Below, in pieces: positions 48,137-59,583 of a DNA stretch of 64,000 bases (the first letter of the stretch is position 1; each line of letters begins with the position of its first letter). The translations under genes were made by a program, and so were the position numbers. Source of the stretch: Ophiocordyceps camponoti-saundersi (nom. inval.) (lineage: Eukaryota; Ascomycota; Sordariomycetes; Hypocreales; Ophiocordycipitaceae); the NCBI GenBank assembly GCA_003339415.1, contig PDHQ01000030.1, forward strand, positions 179,738 to 243,737, in the 5' to 3' direction. The notes under the pieces were generated by a model that worked only from the letters and a program-made list of their open reading frames with translations, searched no databases and was not told where the DNA came from.

Positions 48137-50576
48137 ATGATGTCGTCGGTCAAGACGAAGAAGAAGTCGGCCTTCAGTTGCGATCCCTGCAGGCGGCGCA
48201 AAGTCAGTTCGCTGTCCGTGGCCGCGGCTCACCTGCTAATGCGTCATCAGGTTAAGTGCGGCGGCGAGCAGCCTGTCTGCCAACGATGCGCCGCGCGCAA
48301 CGACCAGTGCATTTACAAGCTGTGAGAGGCTCTGCTGCATTTTTGCGGGAAACATTCGCCTAACAAGATAGTACAGTAACCCGACGCTGTCCTACACTCA
48401 GCGCCTCGAGGAGCGAATCAAGGAACTCGAAGACCAGCTCGCCGGCGTAACTCGGTCTCCCGTCCTGGCCTTAAGTTCATCTCAGTCGAGCCCGCCCTTG
48501 GTCGAGTCTCACGATAGCCCGTCACCTGCTATAACCCGTAGTTTTCGCGGCCTCAAGGTCGACGACAAGGGCGGTATCACCTACCACGGCACGACCAGCT
48601 TCTTCAACCTCCCCAGCGACCGCTTTCAAGCTTCGGATCTGCTGGCGCCCGCGGACACTGACCTGCGTCGCCGCGAGCGGCTTGTCAACAACGCCTGGCA
48701 GCAGCGCGCCCTCGAGAACATGTCTGAGATCCCCGTGCGTCGCTTAGACCCTGTGTACCGAAAGCTTCAGTGACTGATACGCTCTGCAAGGAACCCTTCC
48801 AATATCTCCTTCACGTCCACTGGTGCTGGATTCAGCCCATGTTCAACTTCATCTACCGCCCGGCCTTTACGCGTGCGATGACCACATCCCCCATCTTCCG
48901 CATTCCTTCCAGCTGATAGACCCCCGTCGCAGGCGATATGCAGTCCCTTGGACCGTACTACTCACACACACTCCTCAACGCCGTCATCTCTCATTCGATA
49001 CGCTGGGGCCAGAGCGACCCCTCCACCAAGCGATTGCTCGACCAATCATACGATGGTGGTGCCGTCTTTGCCCAGCACACTCGCAGCATGGTGTTTGACG
49101 AGCTGAGCCGCGGTGTCTGCACCATCCCGACTGTCCAGACTCTCCTCCTGCTGAGCGCGCAGGAATGTAGTCTCGGCAATTCAACGCAGGCATGGACCTA
49201 TAGTGGTCTGGCTTTTCGACTGATTGATCACCTAGGCATCTGTGTTGACGGCCGACGCTTTCCTGGCTCAGTGCTGTTGACGGACGAAGAGCTCGAGATT
49301 CGTCACCGAGTCTTCTGGAGCTGCTACTTCTGGGACAAGCTCATCAGCCTTTACCTTGGCCGTTCGCCATCGCTGCAGCAGTCGAGCCTATCGCCACCTC
49401 AGATTATGTGTAAGTTCGCTACCAGTAGGGCTGTTATCTTCCGTAGGTACTGAAAGAATCCGCGCGCAGTCGACGACTCGGCCGAAGAAGACATCTGGGT
49501 GCCCTTTGGCGCACAGCAAGTCGGTGTTACCTGGAAATATCCACCGACGACGGCGCATTCAGCGTCGTGTTTTATGAGCATGTGTCGCCTTTCCGTCATC
49601 TTTAACGAGATGCTCGTTCACATGTACGATCCACTATCGCAGAACACCGATGCCGAGGTGCAAGAGTGCCTCCGAACGCAGGAGCCGGCCTTGCAAGAGT
49701 GGTGGAATCAGCTGCCGGCCCATCTCCGGCTCGATCCGGCGGGGCTACCAGCACTGGCGCCGCCGTCACACATAGTAACGCTTAAGTCGGTTTTTGTCAG
49801 GTCTTTTTCTAGATGCTCACTAACGACGAGAGGGAAATCCTAGCTGCCTCTACCACACCTTCAAGATCCTTCTTTACCGTCCGATGCTTACCGGCCGCGG
49901 CAAGCGAAACGACGATGGCGACGGGACCTTACCAGCGAAGAGCCACTTGGTTGAATGCGTTACTTCGGCGACGGCTATTATCACTATCTTTGACCTCTTC
50001 TGTCGGACTTTCACCATGAACTACTGCGTTCTCTCGCTCGCTTATAGCGTCTACACCGCCGCCTCTGTGTTTCTGCTCCAGGTACAGGCGAGTCCTGGCG
50101 AGCAACAAGCAACACGAAGGCTTGGGTACTGCTGCCAGTGCCTGTCGCAGGTCAAAACTATTAGTCCAGGTAACGGCGCGTTCCCGAAAGGTTATCAAGT
50201 GCTAGCCGGCTGACGGTGTTTTACCTTGTTATTTCGCTCTTCTCTAACAATGGCAGTAATTAAAAGCGCCCTTGATTTGATCCATGACGCGCTTGATGGG
50301 GCGGGGATCGATGCGGCGTTACCGTGTCCGTCGCCAGCTGGAACGAAAGGCGAGACTTCTTCGGCTAGTATGCCCATGTATCAAAGCTCAGTCGAGATTT
50401 CGCGGCAGATGCCGCTTCCTTCTCATCCGCTCTTCCAGCCGGCCGCGAACCCAAAGCTTGGCCCCGAGTCCATGGCGATGCATCCGGACGTTTTTGAAAC
50501 CATGTCAAACCTGGAGCCGCTTAGCGTGAGGGTTGGTGCGATGTCGAGCCCGGAGAACCAAGTGTGCACGGGGTAG
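48137..50576 (+). CDS. Zn2Cys6 transcription factor (fungal-specific TF domain), eight exons
   Basis: Exons 48137-48202, 48251-48321, 48377-48734, 48791-48872, 48933-49409, 49470-49785, 49844-50169 and 50257-50576: 2,016 nt, 671 aa, all phases consistent. Splicing of intron 1 (GTCAGT donor, CTAAT branch) is confirmed by the protein: it creates a perfect zinc cluster, Cys-x2-Cys-x6-Cys-x6-Cys-x2-Cys-x6-Cys at residues ~15-41 (CDPC...CQRC). A coiled-coil linker follows (QRLEERIKELEDQL), then the fungal TF middle homology region (HWCWIQPMFNFIYRPAF, then DMQSLGPYYSHTLLN across intron 4; later LLYRPML across intron 6). It resembles NirA-type regulators. It should bind CGG-type half sites in the nucleus. 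The plus-strand transporter gene starting 980 bp downstream is a plausible target, which is inference only. Confidence 0.9.
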
Positions 50577-51556
50577 ATAGACTCGCAGATACTCTGCTCG
50601 GTGATGACGAGGTAAAGTAGGAGCGAGTGTTGTCCACATGCTTCTCGCCGCGGCGACGATGACGCGGGGAGATGTCTTTGGGGTCAGTCAACTCGTCGGC
50701 CACTCACCACAATTTGGAAGGGAATGAGTGATACACGCATGTGCACATGGTATAATATGGCTTGTATACCACGCATTACAAAATGCGCAAACCGGATCGG
50801 AGTGTCAAAGCTGCATGCGCACATGGGTAGGTACTTATCATAAGGTGAGGATGTGTTCGGATGTAGCACCTCCTAGTTGGAAGGGTAGGCGGGTAGGCCA
50901 GTTCATGTAAGTTGGTGTGTTATTTGTGCGGCGTCGGGTTTTGTTCGGGCCCGGAACTGGGGAATCTTGAAACGGAGCAGAAGCCTCAAGAGGATATCTT
51001 CTTGGTAGCAACAGAGATGGCGGCAATGATGATGATAAATGATGACCGTTACCCATCTACAGTCGGAACTTGACCGCCTCGTCTCGGCTAGGTTCCGCTA
51101 GATGGGCACATGAAGATTGAGATCGGGGGATCTGGCACGCCCCTGCATATTATAATCATAATTGCAAATGCATGGCATGCGTTCCACGCGAGCCTGGAGC
51201 GACGGGTCGGGCCGCCTACCGAACGAGCGGGGCCGAAAGGCGGAGCGAACGGCGGGGCCGGAGCCGGCGAAAGAGAAGAGTATATGTACATACGTGCAAA
51301 CTCGTAGTACTATGTGTATTAGGTTGTAGCACAACGGTAAGGTGTGTTGAGAGCTGCAAAGCGCCTTAATACCTACATGCAAAGACAAGTAGTAGTGATC
51401 CCCCCCCCTCATTGTTTAACACTGCCACAGAGAACATGGGGGCCGACGGGGACTATGGTCTCATTGTCTGTGGACTTATTCCCCTCTTTCATCTGCCCCG
51501 CAAAACTCTATCCTGACTCCCTGAGGCCGTCTACCTTTGACTTCACAGGCTTGGCC
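50577..51556. other. Intergenic between regulator and transporter
   Basis: About 980 bp, presumably the terminator of the regulator and the promoter of the transporter. There is a C8 run near 51,401. Short frames on both strands overlap each other and show no domain. A TTTGACTTCACAG word directly before the transporter start could be a 5'-leader splice acceptor. Confidence 0.5.
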
Positions 51557-53272
51557 ATGGCCGAGCTCAACTGGCATTACATCTTTACTGTTATTGTTAT
51601 TGCCTGCGGCTCTATCCCTAAGGGTAATAATGTCCTTCTCTTGTTCTTTTCCATTCTTTTGCCCGGTAGGGTCGAGTTGTTCTCCCACCCATCTTGCTGA
51701 CTCTCTCTGCTCAGGCTATGACGAAGGCGGCTTTGCCGCCGCCTCTGGGCTCGAGTCCTTCATGGCCGACTTCCATCTAACGCCCGGCAGGTGGGACGGA
51801 CCAGCGTCGCAGCTGTCGTCGCGAAGGAGCGTCGTCACTTCACTTGGGGTGCTGGGCGCCGCGTTAGGAGCCGTGGCGGCGCTGGCGGTCACGGATCGAA
51901 TTGGACGGCTCCGGGCGTGGCAGTCATTCGCAGCGGTTTGGATGACGGGCTTTCTTACTACCACTTTCTCGTCCGGCAACGTTGGCCTCTTGCTCTTTGC
52001 CCGGATTTGGGCCGGAGTTGGCGCCGGGGGGTTGACCGTCGTTGCGCCGCTTTATTTGGCAGAGATTGCACCAAGTCGGACCAGAGGAAAGGTCGTGTCC
52101 ATCTACATGGTCGTTCTTTTATTCTTCCTGATGGCTGGTAGGTAAGGTTTTTGCAATTTTTCTTTCTACGCGAGACTGACTCCGTATCAGGGTTCTTCGT
52201 GAACTACGCAGTCCTTAAGCTGATGCCTCCATCGCGCGAGCAATACCGCATCGTCCTCGCGGTACCCCAAATCCCTGTCGGCCTCGTCTTTATCGGATCG
52301 CTCTTCCTTGATGATACGCCCCGTTGGCTCGCATCGAGGAATCGCGATTCCGAGGCGTTGGCAGCCCTAGCCCGGCTACGGGGCCGCTCACCGCAGGACG
52401 CGTCCGTTGTGACTGAGTTTGCCGAGATGCAGCGCCAGCTTGAAGAAAAGAACCAGACGCTGGCAGACGCAACACCATGGACTATTGCGACAGAAGTCAT
52501 GACTATCCCCTCCTACCGACGACGCTTCCTCCTCGGTCTGACGGTGCAGACTATCGCCCAGTGGAGTGGCGGAAACGGCATTACTTACTACATCCCCGAA
52601 ATGTTTCGCCTCGCAGGCGTTGCTACCAGACGTCACTCGCTCATCACAGCTGGCTCGTACGGCGCAACGAAGCTCTTGTTCACCGTCGTCTTCGCTTGGG
52701 GACTCGTCGACTACCTCGGCCGTCGTCGCTGTCTGCTCGCCGGCTTGGCTCTGCAATGCGTAGCTCATGTCTACATGGCGCTATATATGGCTCTATTGCG
52801 CGACGCACATATCCACTCGGCCTCTACCGCAGCAGTTGCCTCTATTTTTATCTACGCCATCGGCTGGTCCATAGGCCTCTGCACCGTCCAATATTTATAC
52901 GGCACCGAAATACTGCCCACGCGCATCCGTGGCGTCTGCTACGCCGTCAACATGACTGCTCATTGGCTATTCCAATTCGCTGTCGTTGCTGTAACGCCTA
53001 CTATTTTGAGCCGCCTCCACGTCTGGGGCGCTTACGTCTTCTGGGCAGCTGTTTGCGCCGTTGGCCTTCTGTTCCTCGGTTTGTGGGCACCTGAGACAAA
53101 GGGAGTCTCCATTGAGAGCATGGCTGACCTCTTCTCCGGACCCTGGTATGAGGGCTGGCGTGTCGGATCCTGTAGGCTTCACTTGGAAGCCGATATCGAG
53201 GTGTCAGACCAAGTCAAGCAAGTCGGGAAGAAACCATCTAATGGGATTCTTCTTACGAAGGGGAAAGGGTAA
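51557..53272 (+). CDS. MFS transporter, sugar-porter type, three exons
   Basis: Exons 51557-51623, 51715-52137 and 52191-53272, 523 aa, matching the usual length of sugar porters with 12 membrane helices. Introns are 91 nt (GTAATA donor, GCTCAG acceptor) and 53 nt (GTAGGT donor, TATCAG acceptor), phase-consistent. Visible signatures are GYDEGGF in helix 1, DRIGRLRAW in the helix 2-3 loop, a helix 4-5 region with LYLAEIAPSRTRGK, a charged central loop, a second repeat motif DYLGRRR, and the C-terminal PETKG. It should carry a sugar or related polyol/acid across the plasma membrane by proton symport; the substrate is not readable. An upstream in-frame ATG at 51455 would add an unusual N-terminus, so 51557 is preferred. 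Confidence 0.9.
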
Positions 53273-53517
53273 CAGTATCTTGAATAGGGGGCTTTAGATG
53301 TCAATGGTAAGACTCTTTATTTATCCATCATCTGCCGGAAGACAATATCCAATGTTTAGGCACCTAGATACATTACACCTCCCCAGCCTACCATCCTACG
53401 CAGTATACAATGATTCGTTGAATAGTGATACTCGCAGTGAAATTTTTTATTGCTGGCCACGCCCGCAAAAACCGCAATTCCAGCACATTGTATGAGATTC
53501 CTGAGCTCGAGTAGCGC

Positions 53518-53910
53518 TTAAGACTTTGCGACAGGATTGGGAAGATGGGAGTATGCGATTGGGCTATCCTTATACTCCACAAGCTGCTCTTCTCTCGGCC
53601 AAACTACTTTCGCAGAGTCGACGGGACCACGAGGGGTGTCATCGGGCTTCTCCTGACGAAAAATAGCTTCCCCGAGGGCAAAGTCGCCTCTGCCGCTTGT
53701 GTATCCGTGCGCTGTGAGGTGAGTGTTGAGCAGCTCTTGGTTTTTATCTTTGAAAGCCAACGTTATGTGCCAGCCTTTGGGATCTATAGCGTGTTGACCG
53801 CCGCCAACGCTGGTTGTTTGGTGGAGGGAGGAGCTGGAAGCGTGATTAATGTCAGTAACCTGTACGGCAGTAACTGAACTCGGCGACACGCCTCTCCTGA
53901 GATCAGGCAT
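53518..53910 (-). CDS. Small hypothetical protein
   Basis: An open frame of 130 aa, of which the last 90 or so look protein-like, with a Gly-Trp-His-Ile-Thr stretch (GWHITLAFKDKNQELLNTH) followed by HGYTSG and PRGPVDSAKVVWPR. I recognise no named domain. The first 40 residues are Ser-rich and may be intronic or wrong: a CTGAC branch and a TTCCAG acceptor lie near 53,844-53,866 on the minus strand, so an upstream exon is possible. It lies between the transporter and the kinase, with no signal peptide or membrane helix. Confidence 0.45.
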   Translation of the reverse strand: MPDLRRGVSPSSVTAVQVTDINHASSSSLHQTTSVGGGQHAIDPKGWHITLAFKDKNQELLNTHLTAHGYTSGRGDFALGEAIFRQEKPDDTPRGPVDSAKVVWPREEQLVEYKDSPIAYSHLPNPVAKS

Positions 53911-54140
53911 TAATCAACGCTGCTGTCCCTCATGCTGAGACTTGATTATCGTGGCCCCTTTGCTGTGCTTTTGAACTCGTACCTGACGGTCAGGCATCCG
54001 AGCCATTCATCTGAGCTGTAGCTTCCTACGAATGTATAAAAGGAGCTGCAACTAATCTATGACCCCTCAAGATCAATTTCATTATCGTAGATTGTGACAT
54101 CAAGTATCCGTGAGACGACTATGCCATAAAATAAACAAAT

Positions 54141-55585
54141 TCATGTTCCTAGCCTTGCTGCCAGGCTTCGTTCATAATCAGGCCGAGCCCATTTCGCCAT
54201 CCATTCACATTGGAGTACCTCGTCTATCGTGATGCGCTCTTGGGGCTTGAGCTTGAGCATCCGACTTATCAGGTCCAAGATAGCCATTGTTTCATCTCGG
54301 CCGTACTCACCCATGTTATCTTTACGCCGAAACTCCTGCACGCATTCCTCAAATGCCTGCTCTAACTTCGGCCAAACTTCTCTTCCAGCCTTAGTAGTAC
54401 CGTCGTCGTTGAAATATTTGGTCCTCCCTTCCCATTTCTCCCACCAATCGCTCGGCAAAGGCCCGAAAACATCCACGATTTGAGATATGACGGTGTCTTG
54501 GGAGCCAAAAGCGCTGCCAAACAGGGCCTGCATGCCGAGGATATCCCAAATAGCCAAGGCGAGGCACCATATATCAGTAGAGAAGGAGAGGGGAACGTCT
54601 GGTTGGAAATAGGTATCGGGTGGGCGAAAGTCGACTGGAGAGTGGCAGTCTGCGCCCAGCCGCGACTGGGCTGCCGGAGTGAAGGCCTCGCCAAAGTCAC
54701 TGAGCAGAAGCCGTGCGTCCAAAAGCGTGAAGTCATTGGCGTCCTTTCCCAGGAAGCGTGAGGCCACTACAGTTTTGGGGGTACCAGGAGATAGAGAAGT
54801 TCCATCCAATCTCTTAACAGGGTATATGTGGGGTTCGCCGAACTTTTCGCGGAATTGCTCAACAGACAGTTGATTCCAGGTCGATGGAGCTTTGACAAGC
54901 ACATTCCGGAGGTAAATGTCTGCGGCGATGATAAGAATACGTGCCCAGACACCGGCGAAGGGACAGGGCAGCTTATGAACAGTGACTGACCTCCGTGAGC
55001 ATAGCCGTGCGAATGCACATAAGCAACTGCGAGGGCGAGCTCGTAGGCTAGGGCGCGAGCCACATCGAGTGGGAATAGGCGAGAGAAGGCACTCTCCTGC
55101 AACGTACAGAGAGCAGGGTCGGTGGTGTAGCAAGGGTGAGAGCCATTAGGACCATTGACTTGAAATTGATCGAGCAAACGTGGGATTGCGTCGAATCGGT
55201 CTGCCAGAAGGAGGGGCGCAAGAACCCGAAGAGCTTCTGTCTCGTGGGGCAATGAGTCTGCCACTCCAACCTTAACAGCAACGTACCGCTCCTTGACAAA
55301 ATCACGCGCTAGCCAGACGGTGGACCAGCCCCCGTAGCCCAGCTTGTCCACGATATGATATCTGTCGTGGAGTACGTTGCCGATCTCGATAGGATGGTAG
55401 CCGCCCTCGGAGTACTTGTGCAAGTTTTCGACACTATCGACGTAGTGAGATTGGGGCTTGGAAGCTATAAACGACGAAGGGGTGTGGGAGAAATTGCGGG
55501 TGCGATCGCAGAAAGGAGAACCTGATCGAAATGGACTTAACAAGAAACGAGGGACAAGCTGGGTCCGGAGGCTGAGGCGCGGCAT
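54141..55585 (-). CDS. SRPK-like serine/threonine protein kinase, two exons
   Basis: Exons 55585-54991 and 54919-54141, 457 aa. The 71-nt intron (GTCAGT donor, CCGCAG acceptor) is proved by the protein, because splicing restores the catalytic loop HGDIYLRNVL. The ATP site is GYGGWSTVWLARD with the VAIK-type Lys in VAVKVG. The activation segment starts with DFGEAF, and a later DIWCLALAIWDI is the conserved helix F region. The short spacing and the HGD...N loop match SR-protein kinase relatives common in fungal genomes. The N-terminus (about 40 residues, Arg/Ser-rich, no acid residues before Asp28) could be a mitochondrial presequence, which would be unusual for SRPK. The gene sits about 40 bp inside the boundary to the second AT block. 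Confidence 0.9.
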
Positions 55586-55624
55586 AACCGGGCGTGTCGA
55601 GGGATAGTCTTTCTCCGCAGAGTA

Positions 55625-56109
55625 ATATAGCGGATAAGGTGACTGAAAAGATTATTATTCGTAAAGGAATCTATCTTATAAGAGTAACTATTAAGTCTAA
55701 CCTTAGCTAACTAAAACCCACTTTATATTTATATAGTCTAATTACTAAGAGTAAGTATAATACTTTATTAAAAAAAATAAACTTTATTTACTTATATATA
55801 ATAATTTAAGTATATATATTAAAAAAGAAAAAAAATATTTTATATAAAAACTTTAAAGTTTAATTTAATAATAATATTTATACGCTAATATGCTTAATAT
55901 AGCTTAGAACTATCCTATATATATTTTAGAAGTAGGAAAAACTAGAGAACTCGGAGTAAAACCCTCCCCTTAAGCGTTACCTTAGTTTAAAGCCGGACTA
56001 AGTCCGCACCTAGCACTCTATACCTTAGATAGGTCTAATAATAATAAGTAACTAAGAAGCTAATATTTCCTTTAAAGCGGAGTTTATAATAATAAGAGTA
56101 TACGTAATC
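55625..56109. repeat. RIP-altered sequence, unassigned
   Basis: AT-rich, CA/TG-poor sequence between the kinase gene and the Tc1/mariner element. No family could be recognised. Confidence 0.5.
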
Positions 56110-56111
56110 TA

Positions 56112-59100
56112 CACCTATCTACGTGAATATTTGTCTGCTAAGGGAGAGGGGGGGGGGGGGGGGGGGGCTAAGGGAGGGCGCCTTTAAGCTTGTTACAGCT
56201 AATCGTAACCGGCCTAGCGGAGGTCTTAGGGATATAGGAAGGAACCTATAGCTATACGGTATTTCCTAAGGAAGAGAGGTATCTATAGGTCGTCCTAGGA
56301 CCTAATAAATAAAGCTGCTAATAGTCCGGGCGGCTAGGTAATTTAGTATTTTATACGGATATAAGGGCTACTAAGAGGGGGTATAGAGAGGAACTTATAG
56401 CTATACCGTATTTCCTAGGGAATAAAGGTAGCTAGAGGTTATTATAAGACTTTTATTTCTCCTATTCTAAAAGCCGGTACCGCGTAGCATAAAGCTATAA
56501 CTCGTAATACTAGCTAGTAAGGCGAGGCTATATAAGGCTAAAGATAATAATAAGGTAAGATTCTATCTTAATTATCTTATTATAATAGTAAATCGCGATT
56601 AATTTAAATAAAAGCTATACTTTTAGATAGAGTAGAAGAAAATAAGTTAAACGGTATTACTTTTATCTACTATAGCCTTCTAAATACGAAGTTATAAGGT
56701 ATTAAAGTTCTTACCGCTATCGCCCCCTTAATTTAAGGTTATTACTAGATACTTAGCAGACTTATAATTTTTAATCGATTATTACTTTATATAGAAGAGA
56801 GATATAGAGAAGCCGATAAAAGTATTCGAAAGCTTATTTACTAAGGAATTTAACGGCTATAATAATAAATTATTATAGATAGTAATTATCTATAAAAAGG
56901 AGCGATAAGTTTAAGTATATATTATAACGCTTATTATAATTTTTTATCCGGATTAATATTATACTTAGCGCTATATCTTATTATAATATATCCCTCCTTT
57001 TTAGGAAAGCTAGATATTATATAATTTATTAAGGATTAGGTTCCTAAGCTTATATTTTCTATATTTTAGCTAGCTACTAACTAGAGACCCCCCCCTTTTC
57101 CCTTTTTTTAATATTATTACTAATATTAAGATTATTAATATTACTACCTTACTAACTAATTAATCGATTAATATATATCTAAATTACCCCCCTTATCGAT
57201 AGTACCTTATAATTAGGGCCCTATACTTATAGCTATTAGCGATAATTATTTTCCTTAGCTTTAGGGCTAAGGAGGAGGCCGAGGATAATAAGATACCTTA
57301 GTAGCTAACCCCCCTTATAATGCCTCTCCCTCGTCCGATAACGCCGCTATCGATAACGCCCCCCCCCCCTCGACTCTTACGATAAACCTAGCTAATCTTA
57401 AGACGATAATAAAGTCGTTCCCCGAACCCCCCCCCCTCCGCCTGCCGCTACGGGGCTTATTAGTGCCGCTGCCGCCCCCTCCGCTAACGCTAGCGGCACC
57501 GCTACTAGCTAAGGTAAGGCTATCGCTAATTTAATAGCAGGCTAGGCACCCGGCCCCGGCGGCCCTTTATCGCCCCTAGATATAAGACTAGGGGCCGGCT
57601 AAGGAGAGGGTAGATAGGAGGGGGCTTAGGGCGATAACGATAACGTTAACGCTAAGGGAGAGGATATAGAAAAAGATATGCTAGATAAAGCTATTATAGT
57701 AAGGAAAAAATTAGCCCTAATAATAAGGGACTAATAGCTTATAATTAGGACCCTTAAAGAGGCTAGGGGTATATTAAATAATAATATCGCTATTACCCTA
57801 AAACTTATATAATAGTAAGTAAGTTAACTACTTAATTACGGCTATCTTAATCTCCTAATCCTAATATATTTATCTTCTTAGGTTTTTTACGCTTTTCGTT
57901 AACCCCTTAAGCTAAGATATTATAATTATAGCCGCCCCTTAATTATCTCTCCGAACGTGAGGGACCGGTTTAAAAAGCTAATTAATATATTACGGAAAGT
58001 AACTCGATTTATAGCCCCTTATAAGCTACGTAATACTATCCCTAAGCTATTACTATATAGCCTGGGGGCTATTATAAGAGCTCTAAAGTTAGTAGGAGCT
58101 TACCGTAAGAGATAATATAGCGCTATTTATCTACCCCCTAAAGCCTAAGAAAAGAGGCTTTAATTCGCCCTTAAATATTAATATCTTATAAAGGAAGATT
58201 AGGCTACGTAGATATAGTCTAATAAGACCTAAGTTAATAATATTAGAAAGCGTAGTTAAGTTACCCTTTTCGAGGGTAAGTTATCCCTTTCTTTTTCCCC
58301 TTTATTTTCCCTTTTTATTTTTTAAGGCTATAATATTCCCCTCCCTTATCTAGCTTTTATATATAAAGCTTACTAAATTCTAAACGATAACTTAATTAAA
58401 TTTATATATATTAAATAAAAGGCTAATAGATAGATATTTTAAGGTTATTTTTAAGGCCGTAAGAGGGGCCTAGGCCTTATATAGTAGAAAGGCTAAGGTA
58501 TAATTAAGGGGAAGGGCTATTATAAGAGAATTTTACCCCTTTTTATAAGCTTTTAGAGGCGTTAGCTAGCTAAGGTATCTATAATTTAATAAGATAACGC
58601 CTTTATATATAAAGTAAAAGCTACGATAAATCTTATCGTAACCTTATTCCCCGGAGGTAACTTAGCTAAGTAGCTAGCTTATAGCCCTAATCTCTCCCTT
58701 ATTAAGAACGCCTAGTTATAGATAAAGTTTTTTATTAATTAGAGATATCCTAAGGGTAAGCTAAGTAGTAAGGACTTTAAGATAGCCGTAATAGAGGTAT
58801 AGGAGTTATTAAGCGGGGATTATTTTAAATCCCTTATTAACTTAATATTTAAAAAGATTAAGGCTATAATCGAGGCTAAAAGGGGGTATATAATTTACTA
58901 GAAAATACTAAAAATAGTATTATTAAGCTTAATTATTAGCCTTACTCGTAGCCTTACTACTAGGCTATTAGAAAATACTAAAAATACCTTAGCTAGTAGC
59001 TTTAAAATACTAAAAACGTCCCTTATAAGCCTAACTTATAGCCTTATACTTTTACTATCTTATATTAACTTATAGATACCTCTTTTTTTTAGGAAATATA

Positions 59101-59264
59101 GCTTAGTTATAGGTTCCCTTTTATATCCTTATAACCTGGCTTGCCCAGCTTAATTAGCTAAAATAAGCTCTTAAAAACACTAAAAACGGGCCCCTTAACC
59201 CTCCCTCGCCCCCCCCCCCCCCCCCCCCTCTCCCTTAGCAAATAAATATTTATATAGATAAGTA
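56112..59264 (+). mobile_element. Tc1/mariner-type DNA transposon with G20 tracts in its terminal repeats
   Basis: 3,153 bp bounded by TA dinucleotides (56,110-56,111 and 59,265-59,266). The terminal inverted repeats share CACCTATCTACGTGAATA (left) and its RIP-altered form at the right end, followed by GCTAAGGGAGA and a run of exactly 20 G (56,148-56,167) or 20 C (59,209-59,228). The run starts 36 bp from each end. Similarity continues shortly beyond the runs (GGGAGGG). The transposase relic lies inside. Two partly repeated blocks (~56,240 and ~56,370) share the word ATAGCTATAC. Confidence 0.85.
57660..58901 (+). pseudogene. Degenerate Tc1/mariner transposase
   Basis: From 58,197 to the stop at 58,899-58,901 the same frame is kept. 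First acidic motif at 58,197-58,229: read as ED-x-ATxI-x-S-N-K-T, where WSDET has become a stop, S, N, K, T. Second motif: D at 58,593 (DNA). Third: YSPNLSLIKNA with N at 58,689 for Asp and K at 58,704 for Glu. The spacing between the second and third acids is about 36. Then the familiar NQRYPKG-like and IIEAK-like C-terminus. The N-terminal part (about 57,250-58,150) is low-complexity and poorly readable; the start is an estimate. Every defect is a RIP-type change. Confidence 0.8.
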
Positions 59265-59266
59265 TA

Positions 59267-59583
59267 AGTTTAATATAAAATCCGTATAATTATTTATTTT
59301 TCTAAGCGTTATTATTATTATAAATTAAATCTCTACGCTTAATTATAATATTTTAAATAATTTATTTAATTAAAGTTTTATTAATATAATTAAGAAATAT
59401 ATAAAAGTTTTATTAGCTTATAATAAATTTTATAATAGCTAATTTTAAAAAGTAGCTTAATTATTATAGCGAAGCTATAAATAAGTTTAAAAAAGGGGTT
59501 AAAAGTAAAGCTATTATATTCGCTTTCTAGCGTTTCCGCTTTAGCTATTATTAGACTTTAATTAGCGCTAAAGGGGGAGAAGG
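59267..59583. repeat. RIP-altered sequence between two elements, unassigned
   Basis: About 320 bp of AT-rich sequence with no readable frame and no recognised repeat partner. Confidence 0.4.

Noticed and set aside
47865..48140. Poly-proline ORF across the C tract
   Set aside because: The proline run is only the translation of the 56-C homopolymer; it ends at the real start of the Zn2Cys6 gene.
48735..48790. A frameshift or premature stop (TGA at 48,771) in the Zn2Cys6 gene
   Set aside because: A 56-nt intron with GTGCGT donor, CTGATAC branch and CAAG acceptor removes the stop and joins two family-like segments in phase.
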